Source: Bacteroidetes bacterium ADurb.Bin302
Lineage (GTDB): Bacteria; Bacteroidota; Bacteroidia; Bacteroidales; Paludibacteraceae
Assembly: GCA_002069025.1 (NCBI GenBank)
Contig: MWBK01000269.1
Span: 1-22,982 of the forward strand
Direction of reading: 5' to 3'
Length of the DNA stretch: 22,982 nt
Shown here: piece by piece, positions 1-9,257 of the stretch
Position numbering within the stretch: the stretch's first letter is position 1
How the letters are laid out: every line of letters starts with the position of its first letter
The notes under the pieces: model-generated
Databases searched by the model: none
What the model saw: the letters and a program-made list of their open reading frames with translations, nothing else
Told to the model about the DNA's origin: nothing
Made by a program: the position numbers and the translations under genes

Positions 1-1160
1 GAAGGCGTTCTAGGATCATTGCTAGAGAGTATTGTTGTATTGCCATAACTCAAAATTGGTTTAAGATTTGTTTTATCAATTGCTAATCGTAGACCATTAG
101 TTGAACTAAAAATATAAGGATTCACATTTCCAATCGAATCAACAAAAGAATGTAGAAAATGAATTGACCCGGTATTAGTTAAAGTCTCATTCGTTTTAAT
201 AACTCCGGATCCTGGCAATTTTAGCGCTTTACCCATTAAAGCAAAATCTGAAGAATACTCAACTGTTCCAAGTACTGACGGAGTTGAACCCCCAGAAACT
301 AAATTTAGCACTGAACTGCTATCAAAATTTAAATAAAATTTTAAATTTGAAGGAATAGTTGGCTTAGGATAAATCCTTTCAGGGATTTCACCGTATTTTC
401 CACCAGTATAGTTAGCTGAATATACTTCAATTTCATCACCAAAAACTGTAGTATGAGTTGCAGTCGTTGATCCTCGTTGACCTCTAGTTAATCCGTTTAA
501 TTCCCAATGATCAGTATTCCAGGTACATGTTGTATAGTTAATATATTCATTATCAATTTTAACAGTTCCATAACTTGGAAGCGGATACTCATTAAGTAAT
601 TCAATTTTTGTTCCAACATCTGTCAATGTCGTTTTAAGTTTCTGTACAAAATTTGTAACATGATGCAGTTTTAGAGTAACAGTTCCTCCAGAATTTTGAC
701 CCCAGTAAATAGCCAATCCTTTAGTGTATTCAGGATATCGAACATAAAGATCGACAGATGACGGTTGAGTTAATACTACTTCAACAACCTTGCTTATTGG
801 TCCGTTAAAATAACTATTAGTACTAACGGGTTCAAACCCTGGGTAATCGTATGTTAAAGCTGAGACCGCGAAATACCATGTTCCAGTGGCAAATCCCGAA
901 GCATTAGTTGTAGTAACTACAGATTTTATTTCAGGAACAATTTTTGGACACATACCTAAAGTTATGTCTAATTCGGAATATCCATTGCCTAAATCTTTTG
1001 AAGATAAATAACTTTTTGAGTTGGTTCTAGCATCTCCAGCTAAAGTTTGTAAGTTTATCCAATCTTTACCGCGATTAAAACTAATTTTTGGAATAATTGA
1101 AGTATAACCACTTTCAATTTTTTCTTGCCACAAAAGTCTAATTTTTTTACTTGTGAGCAT
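1..1160 (-). CDS. LamG-like tail fibre/baseplate-periphery protein, C-terminus outside window
   Basis: The frame opens with ATG at 1160, preceded by GAGAGGT, and stays open for 386 codons to base 1, so the C-terminus is outside the window. Residues 1-70 carry a patch typical of binding to other virion parts. Residues about 75-130 look like a fibronectin/Ig-type beta domain. Residues about 198-246 contain the phage motif IDNEYINYT followed by LTRGQRGSTTATH, which resembles the RGxxGTxAxxH signature of tail proteins. From about residue 274 (FYLNFDSSS, then GKALKLPGSGVI) it reads like the start of a LamG/concanavalin-type jelly roll, usually a glycan-binding fold. It is the last gene seen in the baseplate operon, 16 bases after the DUF4815 gene. 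The role in host contact is inferred from domain type and position; no enzymatic motif is visible. Confidence 0.72.
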   Translation of the reverse strand, partial: MLTSKKIRLLWQEKIESGYTSIIPKISFNRGKDWINLQTLAGDARTNSKSYLSSKDLGNGYSELDITLGMCPKIVPEIKSVVTTTNASGFATGTWYFAVSALTYDYPGFEPVSTNSYFNGPISKVVEVVLTQPSSVDLYVRYPEYTKGLAIYWGQNSGGTVTLKLHHVTNFVQKLKTTLTDVGTKIELLNEYPLPSYGTVKIDNEYINYTTCTWNTDHWELNGLTRGQRGSTTATHTTVFGDEIEVYSANYTGGKYGEIPERIYPKPTIPSNLKFYLNFDSSSVLNLVSGGSTPSVLGTVEYSSDFALMGKALKLPGSGVIKTNETLTNTGSIHFLHSFVDSIGNVNPYIFSSTNGLRLAIDKTNLKPILSYGNTTILSSNDPRTP

Positions 1161-1176
1161 AATTAATACCTCTCAA

Positions 1177-4100
1177 TTATTGAATATTGAACGAATTTTG
1201 AATGTATTGACCAGTATTTTTATATTTAGCTAAAAATGCTTCTATCTTATTTGCATTAATAACCGGTGAAACTCGGTCATTTGAACTAGATAATGATAAT
1301 TTAATACTCATCTTCATACCATGATCAATGTAATCTTGAATGAGCGTAAACGGTATTTTTTCTTCAAGAGGTAAATTCAACCAATTCTGATTTGTATACG
1401 GATTAGTTAAATTCATACCATAATAAGTATCAAATTCTGTATTTTCAAAAACCACATTAGGTATAGTTACATTAGCTAAAGCATAATTGCCGATTGAACG
1501 AGTATAATTAATATCTGTCGGCCTTAAACTCGGAATATAATAATCAACGGAAGAATCAAAAACTGCGCGATATAACACATATTTAACATCAGAATCTTGA
1601 ACAGCCGTCCACGTATTATTATTTGATGATAAGAACATAACACCGCTAGCGCTAGGCTGCATTGTAACTTGAGCTCCAGTAGTTATGTCTAAATTCCCCA
1701 TCTTAGCATACCAAAGATGGTAGCCGTTTTTGTTTGCGCCAACAGTAAAAGCGTATTCTTTACCGGCTTCACAGTACAGTGGGTATTCAAAATCAATATG
1801 TAAAGGAACGCTTGCATCTAAAGATACTGATTGACTTATTTCTGAATTAGATAATTCCTTATAATATATAATAGGACCCGTAGGATATCCATTAATCATT
1901 TCACGAATATTTATCCAGGCATAAGCTTCAGGTTCATGTGAAACGTTTCTAAAAAATAGATCAATACCAGAAATAAATGTATCTTCATCAAAAATAAATG
2001 ACTGAGCTACAGGATCTTTACCAGTATTTCTAACTATAGTTCTAGTAACATACGTGGTATCTTTAATTTGTTCAATTTTTCTCATATATACTGTAGTCAT
2101 CCAATGACGAATATAGCTATTTGAAGTAAATGAATCTAATGCAGATTTATAATACTCTTCATCTTCACCAGGTTCAAGAACCGTTTCAACTAATACCTCT
2201 CTTGTTCCTACAGGTGTTTCAGCAGGAACTTTAAATTCAGCAATAAATTCACCGTTAGCATCAGTAACAATACATCCAGGATATGCAGTGGAATTTACGG
2301 CACTCGAATCTTCAGTTACTTTAGCATATACGGGGGTATCATCCAAAAGAATTCTAACGGTTCTTTCTGGTTGAAATTGTTTTCCAGTTACAGTAATAAC
2401 CAATTCTGGATCAATATATGGTTCCGGGATTAGATTTATTTGTTCGGTCTTAGATGATACAACCTCTTCACCAACAATATCACTAGTTCTAACGGTTCTT
2501 GTAGTAGTAGTCCAAGTTCCACTAGTAGATGCGGTTGTATTAACTCTTACCCAACCATTTCCATCCATCCATTCAAATCCTTCAGTATTTCTTCCAACTC
2601 TAAGATTTGAAGTTCGAGTAAAGTTTGAGGTAGCTGTTCTTGAATTCCAATTATTAACAATACTAGATGAATATATTACACGATTCGGTAACCAAATTAT
2701 TTTCGTTATTCCAGTATCATAAAATTTAGTTGAGTTTTTAGGATCACACGTGATCTTAGGAATAAGACCAACATAGTAATATGGTGCTGCATCGATCCAA
2801 TGAGTAGCATATCTCTGCCAGTCAGCCTCAACTGTAGTATATGGTAGAGTTAATATACCATGTTCTGGTATAGCAGATCCATCTGACTTAGTTATAACAA
2901 TTTCATCTTTACCGCCTAAAGATTCAATAGTTAGCGGCAATGTAGTTCTTTCTTCAAAAAGATCTATAGTACAATCAAATAAAGCATTATAGAGATCAGC
3001 TTTATCATAACTCACGAATCCGTCAACAAAAATATTTTTAAGAGTCGTGGCATCTTCTCTTTCTAAATGTGCATTTTCTGCTTGAGTTTCTAATTTAGAC
3101 ATTGCAATATTATACTCGACATTATCGAGTCTCTTTTTCATGTCTTGTAATGTTACGGTTGGAACTCGATATATATTATAGTTGTTAATTCTATAATTTT
3201 CTGGTTTAACATTTGGAACAACTACAATTGTCGCCAGAGGTAATGCTCCAAGCGGCAAATTAGGAGTTTTTAATTCATAATCTTCTCCCGGAGTACCGTT
3301 TTTAACAATTATCATACCATCTTCTCTAATATATATTAAATCTATTCTACTTAAATACCAACTATAATTAACAGTAAAATCTGAACTAGCTACCGGAAGT
3401 TTACCAGATCCAGTAAATAGAACATAAAAACCTTCTGCATCTATCGATGTAGAATAATCTACACCCAATACGAAACTATAGCTATACTGAACATCAAGAT
3501 AGTATGTTCCACTTGGGTGATTAGCACCAAGCCAATGAATTTTATTATTAATTACTACAAAATCTGTATTTTCAGCATATGTTGTTGCGCCCGCATGAAC
3601 ATTTGAAACAGAAACAACTGGTGTATACATTGCAGGAATTGGATCATCGGTTCCAGTATAACTCATTTGAACGTTAGTTTGTTCAACTTTACCTACAACG
3701 CTATCTATTGCTTTAACTGCCGGATGACTTAAATAATATTTAGTTGAATTATTAATATAAGATTTAATTTCAGGTATAATTAGAGATGCATCCGTTGCAG
3801 TTTTTGTAGTTAAAATAGTATCCTGATCATACGTATAGTCATAACCCTTAACGTATACTCTACCTTTTGTAATTCTAATATTGTATTTATTGATAGTATC
3901 ATTTTTGTTTTTTTCTGTATTAACAGCTAAACCATTAGCAATAAAATCTCCCTGAGCATCATATGTTCTTTGTGCTAAATAATTGTATAGCTTTCCATAA
4001 ACAGGTTTAGGTTTTGTTGGACCTACAATATTGCGATCATTTATTCTAAGTATATCAATGATATTATTATTTCCAGAAGATTGTATAGCAAATTCGTCTG

Positions 4101-4575
4101 CGGTCAATATTAGCGGAATAGCTTCCAATTTTAGACGATGTCCACCACGGTTTCCATGATTTTCAATATTTTCAGCCGGATCATATAAAGAAGGATCATC
4201 TAATTCAGTATATATTCTTTGTTGAACTTCTACACAAACATAAGCTAAACCTGTAGGGACCTCAGTGTGTGTCCATTCAACTTCAGGTATTTTAACTATA
4301 ACTCCGTTAACATATATTTCTCCAGATTGTAAAGTACAAATTTCATTATGTAAATCATTAATAAAATTACATCCAGAAACTATAGAACCGTCTTCAATAA
4401 TCAAATCTGTTATTTTACGAAGATTGCCGTATATTAGACCTTGAGCAACGTTCAATTCACGATTCTGTAAAACTTGTTCTTCAGTTGCCAGATATTTAAT
4501 GTAACCTTTAGCTAACTCTTCATGAGTAGTATCATAATACGGAGCAGTATTTAGATTTATTTTTATTTCAGACAT
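1177..4575 (-). CDS. DUF4815-type virion structural protein (large baseplate/tail fibre protein)
   Basis: This 1132-residue protein has an AAGAGGG ribosome binding site about 7 bases before its ATG. The N-terminal part matches what I know of DUF4815 phage proteins: ELNVAQGLIYGNLRKI at 40-55, DGSIVSG at 62-68, and a GxPxxxY..P.LPLGALPLATI block around 427-450. Residues about 470-510 look coiled-coil or helical. Residues about 720-800 look like an Ig-type beta domain. From 854 (DPVAQSFIF) to about 1010 there is a second recurrent fibre domain with GIDLFFR and MINGYPTGP motifs, described in similar large phage structural proteins. It follows the gpI-like and 206-residue genes, which is where fibres and fibre-attachment proteins usually lie in contractile-tail operons. 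The family assignment is firm; the exact place in the virion is inferred. No catalytic residues are recognisable. Confidence 0.8.
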   Translation of the reverse strand: MSEIKINLNTAPYYDTTHEELAKGYIKYLATEEQVLQNRELNVAQGLIYGNLRKITDLIIEDGSIVSGCNFINDLHNEICTLQSGEIYVNGVIVKIPEVEWTHTEVPTGLAYVCVEVQQRIYTELDDPSLYDPAENIENHGNRGGHRLKLEAIPLILTADEFAIQSSGNNNIIDILRINDRNIVGPTKPKPVYGKLYNYLAQRTYDAQGDFIANGLAVNTEKNKNDTINKYNIRITKGRVYVKGYDYTYDQDTILTTKTATDASLIIPEIKSYINNSTKYYLSHPAVKAIDSVVGKVEQTNVQMSYTGTDDPIPAMYTPVVSVSNVHAGATTYAENTDFVVINNKIHWLGANHPSGTYYLDVQYSYSFVLGVDYSTSIDAEGFYVLFTGSGKLPVASSDFTVNYSWYLSRIDLIYIREDGMIIVKNGTPGEDYELKTPNLPLGALPLATIVVVPNVKPENYRINNYNIYRVPTVTLQDMKKRLDNVEYNIAMSKLETQAENAHLEREDATTLKNIFVDGFVSYDKADLYNALFDCTIDLFEERTTLPLTIESLGGKDEIVITKSDGSAIPEHGILTLPYTTVEADWQRYATHWIDAAPYYYVGLIPKITCDPKNSTKFYDTGITKIIWLPNRVIYSSSIVNNWNSRTATSNFTRTSNLRVGRNTEGFEWMDGNGWVRVNTTASTSGTWTTTTRTVRTSDIVGEEVVSSKTEQINLIPEPYIDPELVITVTGKQFQPERTVRILLDDTPVYAKVTEDSSAVNSTAYPGCIVTDANGEFIAEFKVPAETPVGTREVLVETVLEPGEDEEYYKSALDSFTSNSYIRHWMTTVYMRKIEQIKDTTYVTRTIVRNTGKDPVAQSFIFDEDTFISGIDLFFRNVSHEPEAYAWINIREMINGYPTGPIIYYKELSNSEISQSVSLDASVPLHIDFEYPLYCEAGKEYAFTVGANKNGYHLWYAKMGNLDITTGAQVTMQPSASGVMFLSSNNNTWTAVQDSDVKYVLYRAVFDSSVDYYIPSLRPTDINYTRSIGNYALANVTIPNVVFENTEFDTYYGMNLTNPYTNQNWLNLPLEEKIPFTLIQDYIDHGMKMSIKLSLSSSNDRVSPVINANKIEAFLAKYKNTGQYIQNSFNIQ

Positions 4576-4596
4576 TAGATATCCCTCTTTATTGCA

Positions 4597-5217
4597 TTAA
4601 AATTCTAGGACCCAGGTGAATATTTCTTTTAGTTCTACTGGTCTTGTAACCGGGTATTTATTTTGATATACCTCAAGTATACCATCATAGCTATAGTTCG
4701 GTGATGTCCCAGTACGAATTATTTCTGATGGTAAAAACAGCTGCCGCGTAGCATAATCCGGTGCAACTGTGGTATCAATTTTTAAATTCGAAAACAATCC
4801 AACCTGTCGATATGTTTCACCAGCCAATTCTGAAGTTTCTAATTCAGCTTCAATATATATCCATCTTGAATTATTCGTTATGGCCGAAGCGTACAATTCT
4901 GCATCTGTTCCAGCCGTTAACTTAGTCCAATTCAATCCACCTACAGACAAATCTCCTTCAGTGTTTGATATTACAAAATCCATAGACTTGAAACGTTTAA
5001 ATCCTATAGGTAGAGTTAGTTGTTTTGTTGATAAACTTGGTATAGGTGCAGTTTCTGTGCCTCCTACCAATGGCCATCCCTCTGTTGGTCCTTCAGCTAT
5101 ACATAACATCAAGCCTTGATCTAAGGTTTTATCTTTATTATTCATATAAAACTGTATAGCCTTTCCAGTTCTTGCAACATATGGTGAAATTGCTAAAGAT
5201 ATTTCATTTAATGGCAT
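4597..5217 (-). CDS. Small virion protein, probably baseplate- or fibre-associated
   Basis: This 206-residue protein starts at an ATG with TGGAGGA 8 bases upstream. It ends 21 bases before the DUF4815 gene. The sequence is beta-rich with no membrane segment or signal peptide. The C-terminal half has a pattern I have seen in phage structural proteins between gpI-like and fibre genes: a QVGLFSNL turn at about 138-145, then GILEVYQNKYPVTRP at about 179-193, and a terminal IFTWVLEF strand. This is loosely reminiscent of the QIGLF/LEVLxNRxPVxR elements of tail-collar-like proteins. Position and co-transcription suggest that it links a fibre to the baseplate wedge, but that is inference. I cannot assign a named T4 or P2 counterpart. 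Confidence 0.6.
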   Translation of the reverse strand: MPLNEISLAISPYVARTGKAIQFYMNNKDKTLDQGLMLCIAEGPTEGWPLVGGTETAPIPSLSTKQLTLPIGFKRFKSMDFVISNTEGDLSVGGLNWTKLTAGTDAELYASAITNNSRWIYIEAELETSELAGETYRQVGLFSNLKIDTTVAPDYATRQLFLPSEIIRTGTSPNYSYDGILEVYQNKYPVTRPVELKEIFTWVLEF

Positions 5218-5244
5218 TTGAATATTCCTCCAAAATTTATTACA

Positions 5245-6108
5245 TTATATAGTATTATAACTAAAATGTTGACATGGAAGTCTCCATAGTACTAGACCAT
5301 CCGCAGTCTGACTTGTTCCAGGTAAAACTGTTTCTTCTGGAAATAATATAGTCATATATTCCAAATCATTAATTGTCCACAGTGAGTCTACAAATAGAGT
5401 ATGTCCAACCATAATTATTGGATAAATTTGACCATTTATGTATTGAATGGAATGCCAATATTGTACTTGCTCTTCGTCTGTAGGATCTGTTATAATATAT
5501 TTATCCGAAGTATACCAAGTACGAATTTCAGATTCAGGTTTGATATGAATATTGTAAAATAATCCATATCTACCTTCTACAACAACTTTCCATCCAGCCG
5601 GCTTAACTAGGTCAAATAATTCGAATATCTGAGAATCATAATTTGATATTCTTAGGACAATGATGCCTGGCGAATAATAGTTTCTACTAGTTAAATGGTT
5701 AGTTCCTAATCTAGATCTATTCAATACAAAAATGTCTTTATATGGTTCATATACTACAATATTAGGATCAACTTGGTATAGACTAAAATGAAATGAAAAT
5801 TTTGTACCTTTTCTTTTATATAATTGTAAAATATTTGCAACAATTTGTCTTTGAATAGAATCATCGACATAGCTATTCCAACAATATCCTAATAAATATG
5901 CAAAATATGGTAAATACTCCGTTTTTATTCGATATATATCTCGAAAATCAACAATCTCTCTTATTGTATTTGAAATAATATCAAATATTTCACGATCAAT
6001 AATGTTTAGATATTCTTCTAATACTTTAACTTCTCCATTTATATTTCTATCGGTTAAAGTGTCGGTGCTTCGAGTATATTCTGGTAATATTGAATATAAA
6101 AAGGCCAT
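5245..6108 (-). CDS. P2 gpI-like baseplate wedge protein (Tail_P2_I family)
   Basis: This 287-residue protein begins at ATG 6108. The AGGGG binding site overlaps the TAG stop of the gp6/gpJ-like gene, so the two are probably translationally coupled. Residues about 30-110 are helical and show the family signature: YLPYFAYLLGYCW at 64-76, followed by QRQIVANILQLYKRKGTKF, in which the arginine-rich helix and K/R-x-KGT turn are characteristic of gpI proteins. In P2 the gpI protein sits next to gpJ at the outer wedge and leads to the tail fibres; in T4 part of gp7 plays the related role. The gene order gp25, gp6/gpJ, gpI here is the same as P2 W, J, I, which strengthens the call. The C-terminal 150 residues are beta-rich and diverged. 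Confidence 0.8.
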   Translation of the reverse strand: MAFLYSILPEYTRSTDTLTDRNINGEVKVLEEYLNIIDREIFDIISNTIREIVDFRDIYRIKTEYLPYFAYLLGYCWNSYVDDSIQRQIVANILQLYKRKGTKFSFHFSLYQVDPNIVVYEPYKDIFVLNRSRLGTNHLTSRNYYSPGIIVLRISNYDSQIFELFDLVKPAGWKVVVEGRYGLFYNIHIKPESEIRTWYTSDKYIITDPTDEEQVQYWHSIQYINGQIYPIIMVGHTLFVDSLWTINDLEYMTILFPEETVLPGTSQTADGLVLWRLPCQHFSYNTI

Positions 6109-6120
6109 TAGAAATAACCC

Positions 6121-8466
6121 CTAGATTAAGTTTATGTTTATGTTTCCAAGATCGGCAATTTCATATGGTAATAGTTGATATATATCTGTTATATAATCAA
6201 AGGTTGTATTTTCAACTAATCTCTCTGGAACTGCAGGAGAAATTTCTACATATTTGCCGGTTATATTTTTTACATAATGAACAATTTCAGTTGGTGTTGT
6301 ATTAACTACTTTTTTTACAATATCTATGTAGTATTTTGTATTAATTGTTATTTTAGCTTTACCAGTTTCAGTCCAAGTGATAATTTTTCCATTATCTGAT
6401 AGAACATAATCTCTGTTTGGAATGAAAACGTTGCTTGAATTAGTATATATTCTGTCAACGGCTGATAAATAGTTGGTATCCATTGCAGAACTGATATAAT
6501 CAATACCAGATGAGGATCTAGTCAATGATATTGTATCACTATCAAAGGAAATCATTTCTTTTCTAATCAACGAAGCTCCTTTTGAAAATCTAGGATAAGA
6601 CTTCATTTTCAATATTGGACTTCCGGATGTAGCAACCGAATCAAGAGTTGGAACGTTCTTCTTATATAAAACAGTTATTTCTGTACCATCACTAATATCG
6701 ATATCGATTGGTTGATTTAAATAAATAACATCACCGATTCTAAACAATATTTGATATTCTTTTTCAGGTACATTATCAAAATATATCGTTAAGTAAGACA
6801 TATTCAATAGAGCATAATCTCTAACTTCAGCTCCAGGGGTCGATTCATTTTTCAGTGTTATTTCTTTAGTTCCATATTTATGATCTCCTTCAACCTCTAA
6901 TATTGGATATATCAAACTACCTTGTCCAATATTCATAGATGTTGTTATCGGATCATTTATTGTAATTACACCATTTGATATGTCGGATATAGTCGTAACT
7001 AAGGCGCTAGCGCCATCTAAATCCATTATACTTATTTTGGTTCCAATGTTTAATGTATTTATTGAGTCAACGATCGCGATCTGTGTAGCACCATTAGATG
7101 GAACTTCATTGACATAAATTGTTCGATTTTCGTTTATTACTAGATTATCAATTGTCAACACACCTGGAACATCTGAGACTAAGCGATATATTTCTTGTTT
7201 AGATACAGTATCACCAAAATCTCTATTTTCCCAATAAAGATAATCATATATGACCTTTCGAATTCTATTAGTAACTACAGAAGAAGATATTTTCGGTTGG
7301 ATTTGAATTGTAAGATTGACGTCGAAAGGAATATACGCTGGATCAATAATATCGACTTGTGTAGATATGATCTTCTTATTTTCTAAAGTATCCAATAAGC
7401 TTTCTTTGAACGCAGTGTTTGGATATCCTCCACCATCCGGGATGACACAAACTTTAACGCCAAACAATCCAACTTCATCCATGATTGAATTATCGATAAC
7501 AGAAACTTTATTTACACCTGGTTGCATTATGGTAATATCTCTGAAATCCTGAAGAGTGACACAACGATTCTGTGTTCGATAAATGCTTGGTGCATTTCTC
7601 TTGACTTCATCTAAAGTTTCTGCATCTGAAGCACCGACTGAATTTTGAGGATTGATGACTGATATATTTGTGACAATGGCATTCGTTGAATCATATATTG
7701 TATCAGAAATTTGATTGATTGAATAAGGATTTAAATTGTGTGATGAATCTGCGCCAGTTACATAATATATTTCAATGATCGAATTTTTTGCTGGATTTAA
7801 TCCATATGTTCCGTCACCAAAAAATATCGATGCTTTGAATTCATTTGAATAAGATATTGAATAATATGGATCGGTAGTTTCTAAATCCATAAATTCAGCA
7901 TAAGTATACTCTACATTGTTTACTTTTACATATTCGATTGAATTGACTGGATAATTCTTAAGTGTATATTTGTAATTTGCAACTCCAGTGCAAATCATTG
8001 TTTCATCATATAATGTACCAGATTTTGCATTGACATCAACGTAGGTTTCACCAGCATACAATACTTTGTTTTCAGTCGTATAGAATGGAATTCCATTTTT
8101 TGATAAAACCTTTGTATAAAGTGGAATATTGATATTATATGTGTGAGTAGATGGAATATAAAATCTTAATGTTACAATCGATTGAGACGGTGGATTTGGA
8201 TTATAGCCAATAGATTTAGCAAGATTGTATACCGCATTTTGAGTTTTTGCTGTTGGCATAAAACATTCATTTACACTACTATTTAAATAATAATTCATCA
8301 ATGTAGCTTCATATGCTACGGCTTCTAACAATTCTACACCAAAATTTGACGCAAGAAAGTCTGTCCATCGATTTGGCAGCCTATTTTGTATTCTTGCTTT
8401 CAATGTTTGAACAATTTCTTCAAAATCAACTGGCAATTTTTCAATATCTCTAAAATCTATCGTCAT
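6121..8466 (-). CDS. Baseplate wedge protein, gp6/gpJ-like (Baseplate_J family)
   Basis: This 781-residue protein has AAGGTGG 9 bases before ATG 8466. The first 440 residues follow the Baseplate_J plan: a helical N-terminus with FLASNFGVELLEAVAYEA at 37-54, a beta region with the diagnostic FFGDGTYGLNP at 215-225, GASDAETLDEVKRNAP at 278-293 followed by VTLQDF at 303-308, and a final unit with RIRKVIYDYL and YRLVSDVPGV at 427-436. Such proteins form the dimeric ring that joins wedges around the hub. Residues about 445-781 are an extra beta-rich extension that is absent from the shorter P2 and Mu members; T4 gp6 has 660 residues by recollection. The extension may act as an adaptor for the gpI-like or fibre proteins. 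Its neighbours, gp25 upstream and gpI downstream, agree with the call. Confidence 0.92.
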   Translation of the reverse strand: MTIDFRDIEKLPVDFEEIVQTLKARIQNRLPNRWTDFLASNFGVELLEAVAYEATLMNYYLNSSVNECFMPTAKTQNAVYNLAKSIGYNPNPPSQSIVTLRFYIPSTHTYNINIPLYTKVLSKNGIPFYTTENKVLYAGETYVDVNAKSGTLYDETMICTGVANYKYTLKNYPVNSIEYVKVNNVEYTYAEFMDLETTDPYYSISYSNEFKASIFFGDGTYGLNPAKNSIIEIYYVTGADSSHNLNPYSINQISDTIYDSTNAIVTNISVINPQNSVGASDAETLDEVKRNAPSIYRTQNRCVTLQDFRDITIMQPGVNKVSVIDNSIMDEVGLFGVKVCVIPDGGGYPNTAFKESLLDTLENKKIISTQVDIIDPAYIPFDVNLTIQIQPKISSSVVTNRIRKVIYDYLYWENRDFGDTVSKQEIYRLVSDVPGVLTIDNLVINENRTIYVNEVPSNGATQIAIVDSINTLNIGTKISIMDLDGASALVTTISDISNGVITINDPITTSMNIGQGSLIYPILEVEGDHKYGTKEITLKNESTPGAEVRDYALLNMSYLTIYFDNVPEKEYQILFRIGDVIYLNQPIDIDISDGTEITVLYKKNVPTLDSVATSGSPILKMKSYPRFSKGASLIRKEMISFDSDTISLTRSSSGIDYISSAMDTNYLSAVDRIYTNSSNVFIPNRDYVLSDNGKIITWTETGKAKITINTKYYIDIVKKVVNTTPTEIVHYVKNITGKYVEISPAVPERLVENTTFDYITDIYQLLPYEIADLGNININLI

Positions 8467-8481
8467 ATTAATTATTCCACC

Positions 8482-8901
8482 TTAACCAACTGTAAAATAG
8501 AAACCATCTTCAATTCCAGTTCTTTTATATCTAAAAACAATTGAAACTTTTACGGTATGTTGTTCGTAATCAAATGTCAAGTCGATTGATGATACATATA
8601 TCCTCGGTTCTTGAAATTCAATAATGTTTTTTAAATTTTCTTTTAAATCTGAAACAAATATTGCATCCATTGGCTCAAATAACATTTTCTTTAGATTTGA
8701 ACCAAAATTAGGCTGCATGACTCTTTCTCCATAATCTGTAGCAATTATCCTTTGAATTGCAGCGCGGATCAACTCTCGACTATCAATAGTTGACATTAAT
8801 CCAGCAACATATTGGTCATAACCAATATTGATTGGCGTAGGTCCTTCAAAACCCGCGGCATTTAAATCTTTTGGATATGTGTATTCATAAGTATATGACA
8901 A
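8482..8901 (-). CDS. Baseplate wedge protein gp25-like (GPW_gp25 family), TTG start
   Basis: This 139-residue protein matches T4 gp25/P2 gpW in length and layout. Helices carry SRELIRAAIQRIIAT at 41-55, GERVMQPNFGSNLKKMLFEP at 58-77, and the conserved EPRI at 98-101, the EPR motif of gp25 at the sheath-nucleating face. The start is TTG at 8901 with AGGGTG 7 bases upstream. No in-frame ATG exists until near residue 36, which would remove part of the fold, so the non-ATG start is preferred. gp25 closes the wedge core with gp6 and gp53 and nucleates sheath polymerisation. The gene is followed 15 bases later by the gp6/gpJ-like gene. Confidence 0.92.
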   Translation of the reverse strand: MSYTYEYTYPKDLNAAGFEGPTPINIGYDQYVAGLMSTIDSRELIRAAIQRIIATDYGERVMQPNFGSNLKKMLFEPMDAIFVSDLKENLKNIIEFQEPRIYVSSIDLTFDYEQHTVKVSIVFRYKRTGIEDGFYFTVG

Positions 8902-8924
8902 AATATTTCACCCTATAATTAAAT

Positions 8925-9245
8925 TCAATCAATAAAAACGTTTTTACTTCCAGTTACATGATAACCTTCCATACCACAATTGACGCATATCGTAGTATCA
9001 CCGATTCTAGTAACTGGCCGCATATTTATATATAATTTTTTGCTTCCGGTTATTGATGTATATGTTCCACCATGAGGGCACCGACATAAACCAATATCTC
9101 CAACTCGATGAACCATTTTATTATTGATGAATACATTCATTGCCCCAGAAATATTAATACCCATTCGACTATGTGGGCAGCAATCACAATAATTATTGCA
9201 CACTCCTACAGTTTCATTTGATACTATAGTAATTGGTCTAGGCAT
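8925..9245 (-). CDS. PAAR-type spike tip protein
   Basis: The open frame reaches a GTG at 9257, but that codon has no binding site. ATG 9245 has AGGTGG 8 bases upstream and gives the usual PAAR opening, MPRPI, so I take 106 residues. The sequence is built of short glycine turns and paired strands: INISGAMNVFINNKMVHRVGD, then a second copy, SITGSKKLYINMRPVTRIGD, and a third start, VTGSKNVFID, at the end. This is the pseudo-threefold PAAR-like pattern. It is rich in Cys and His (CNNYCDCCPHS, CRCPHGG, CVNCG), which fits a metal-stabilised cone. In T4 and type VI secretion the PAAR protein caps the gp5/VgrG spike. The gp5-like gene lies directly upstream, 12 bases away. Confidence 0.87.
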   Translation of the reverse strand: MPRPITIVSNETVGVCNNYCDCCPHSRMGINISGAMNVFINNKMVHRVGDIGLCRCPHGGTYTSITGSKKLYINMRPVTRIGDTTICVNCGMEGYHVTGSKNVFID

Positions 9246-9257
9246 ATCAATTTCCAC

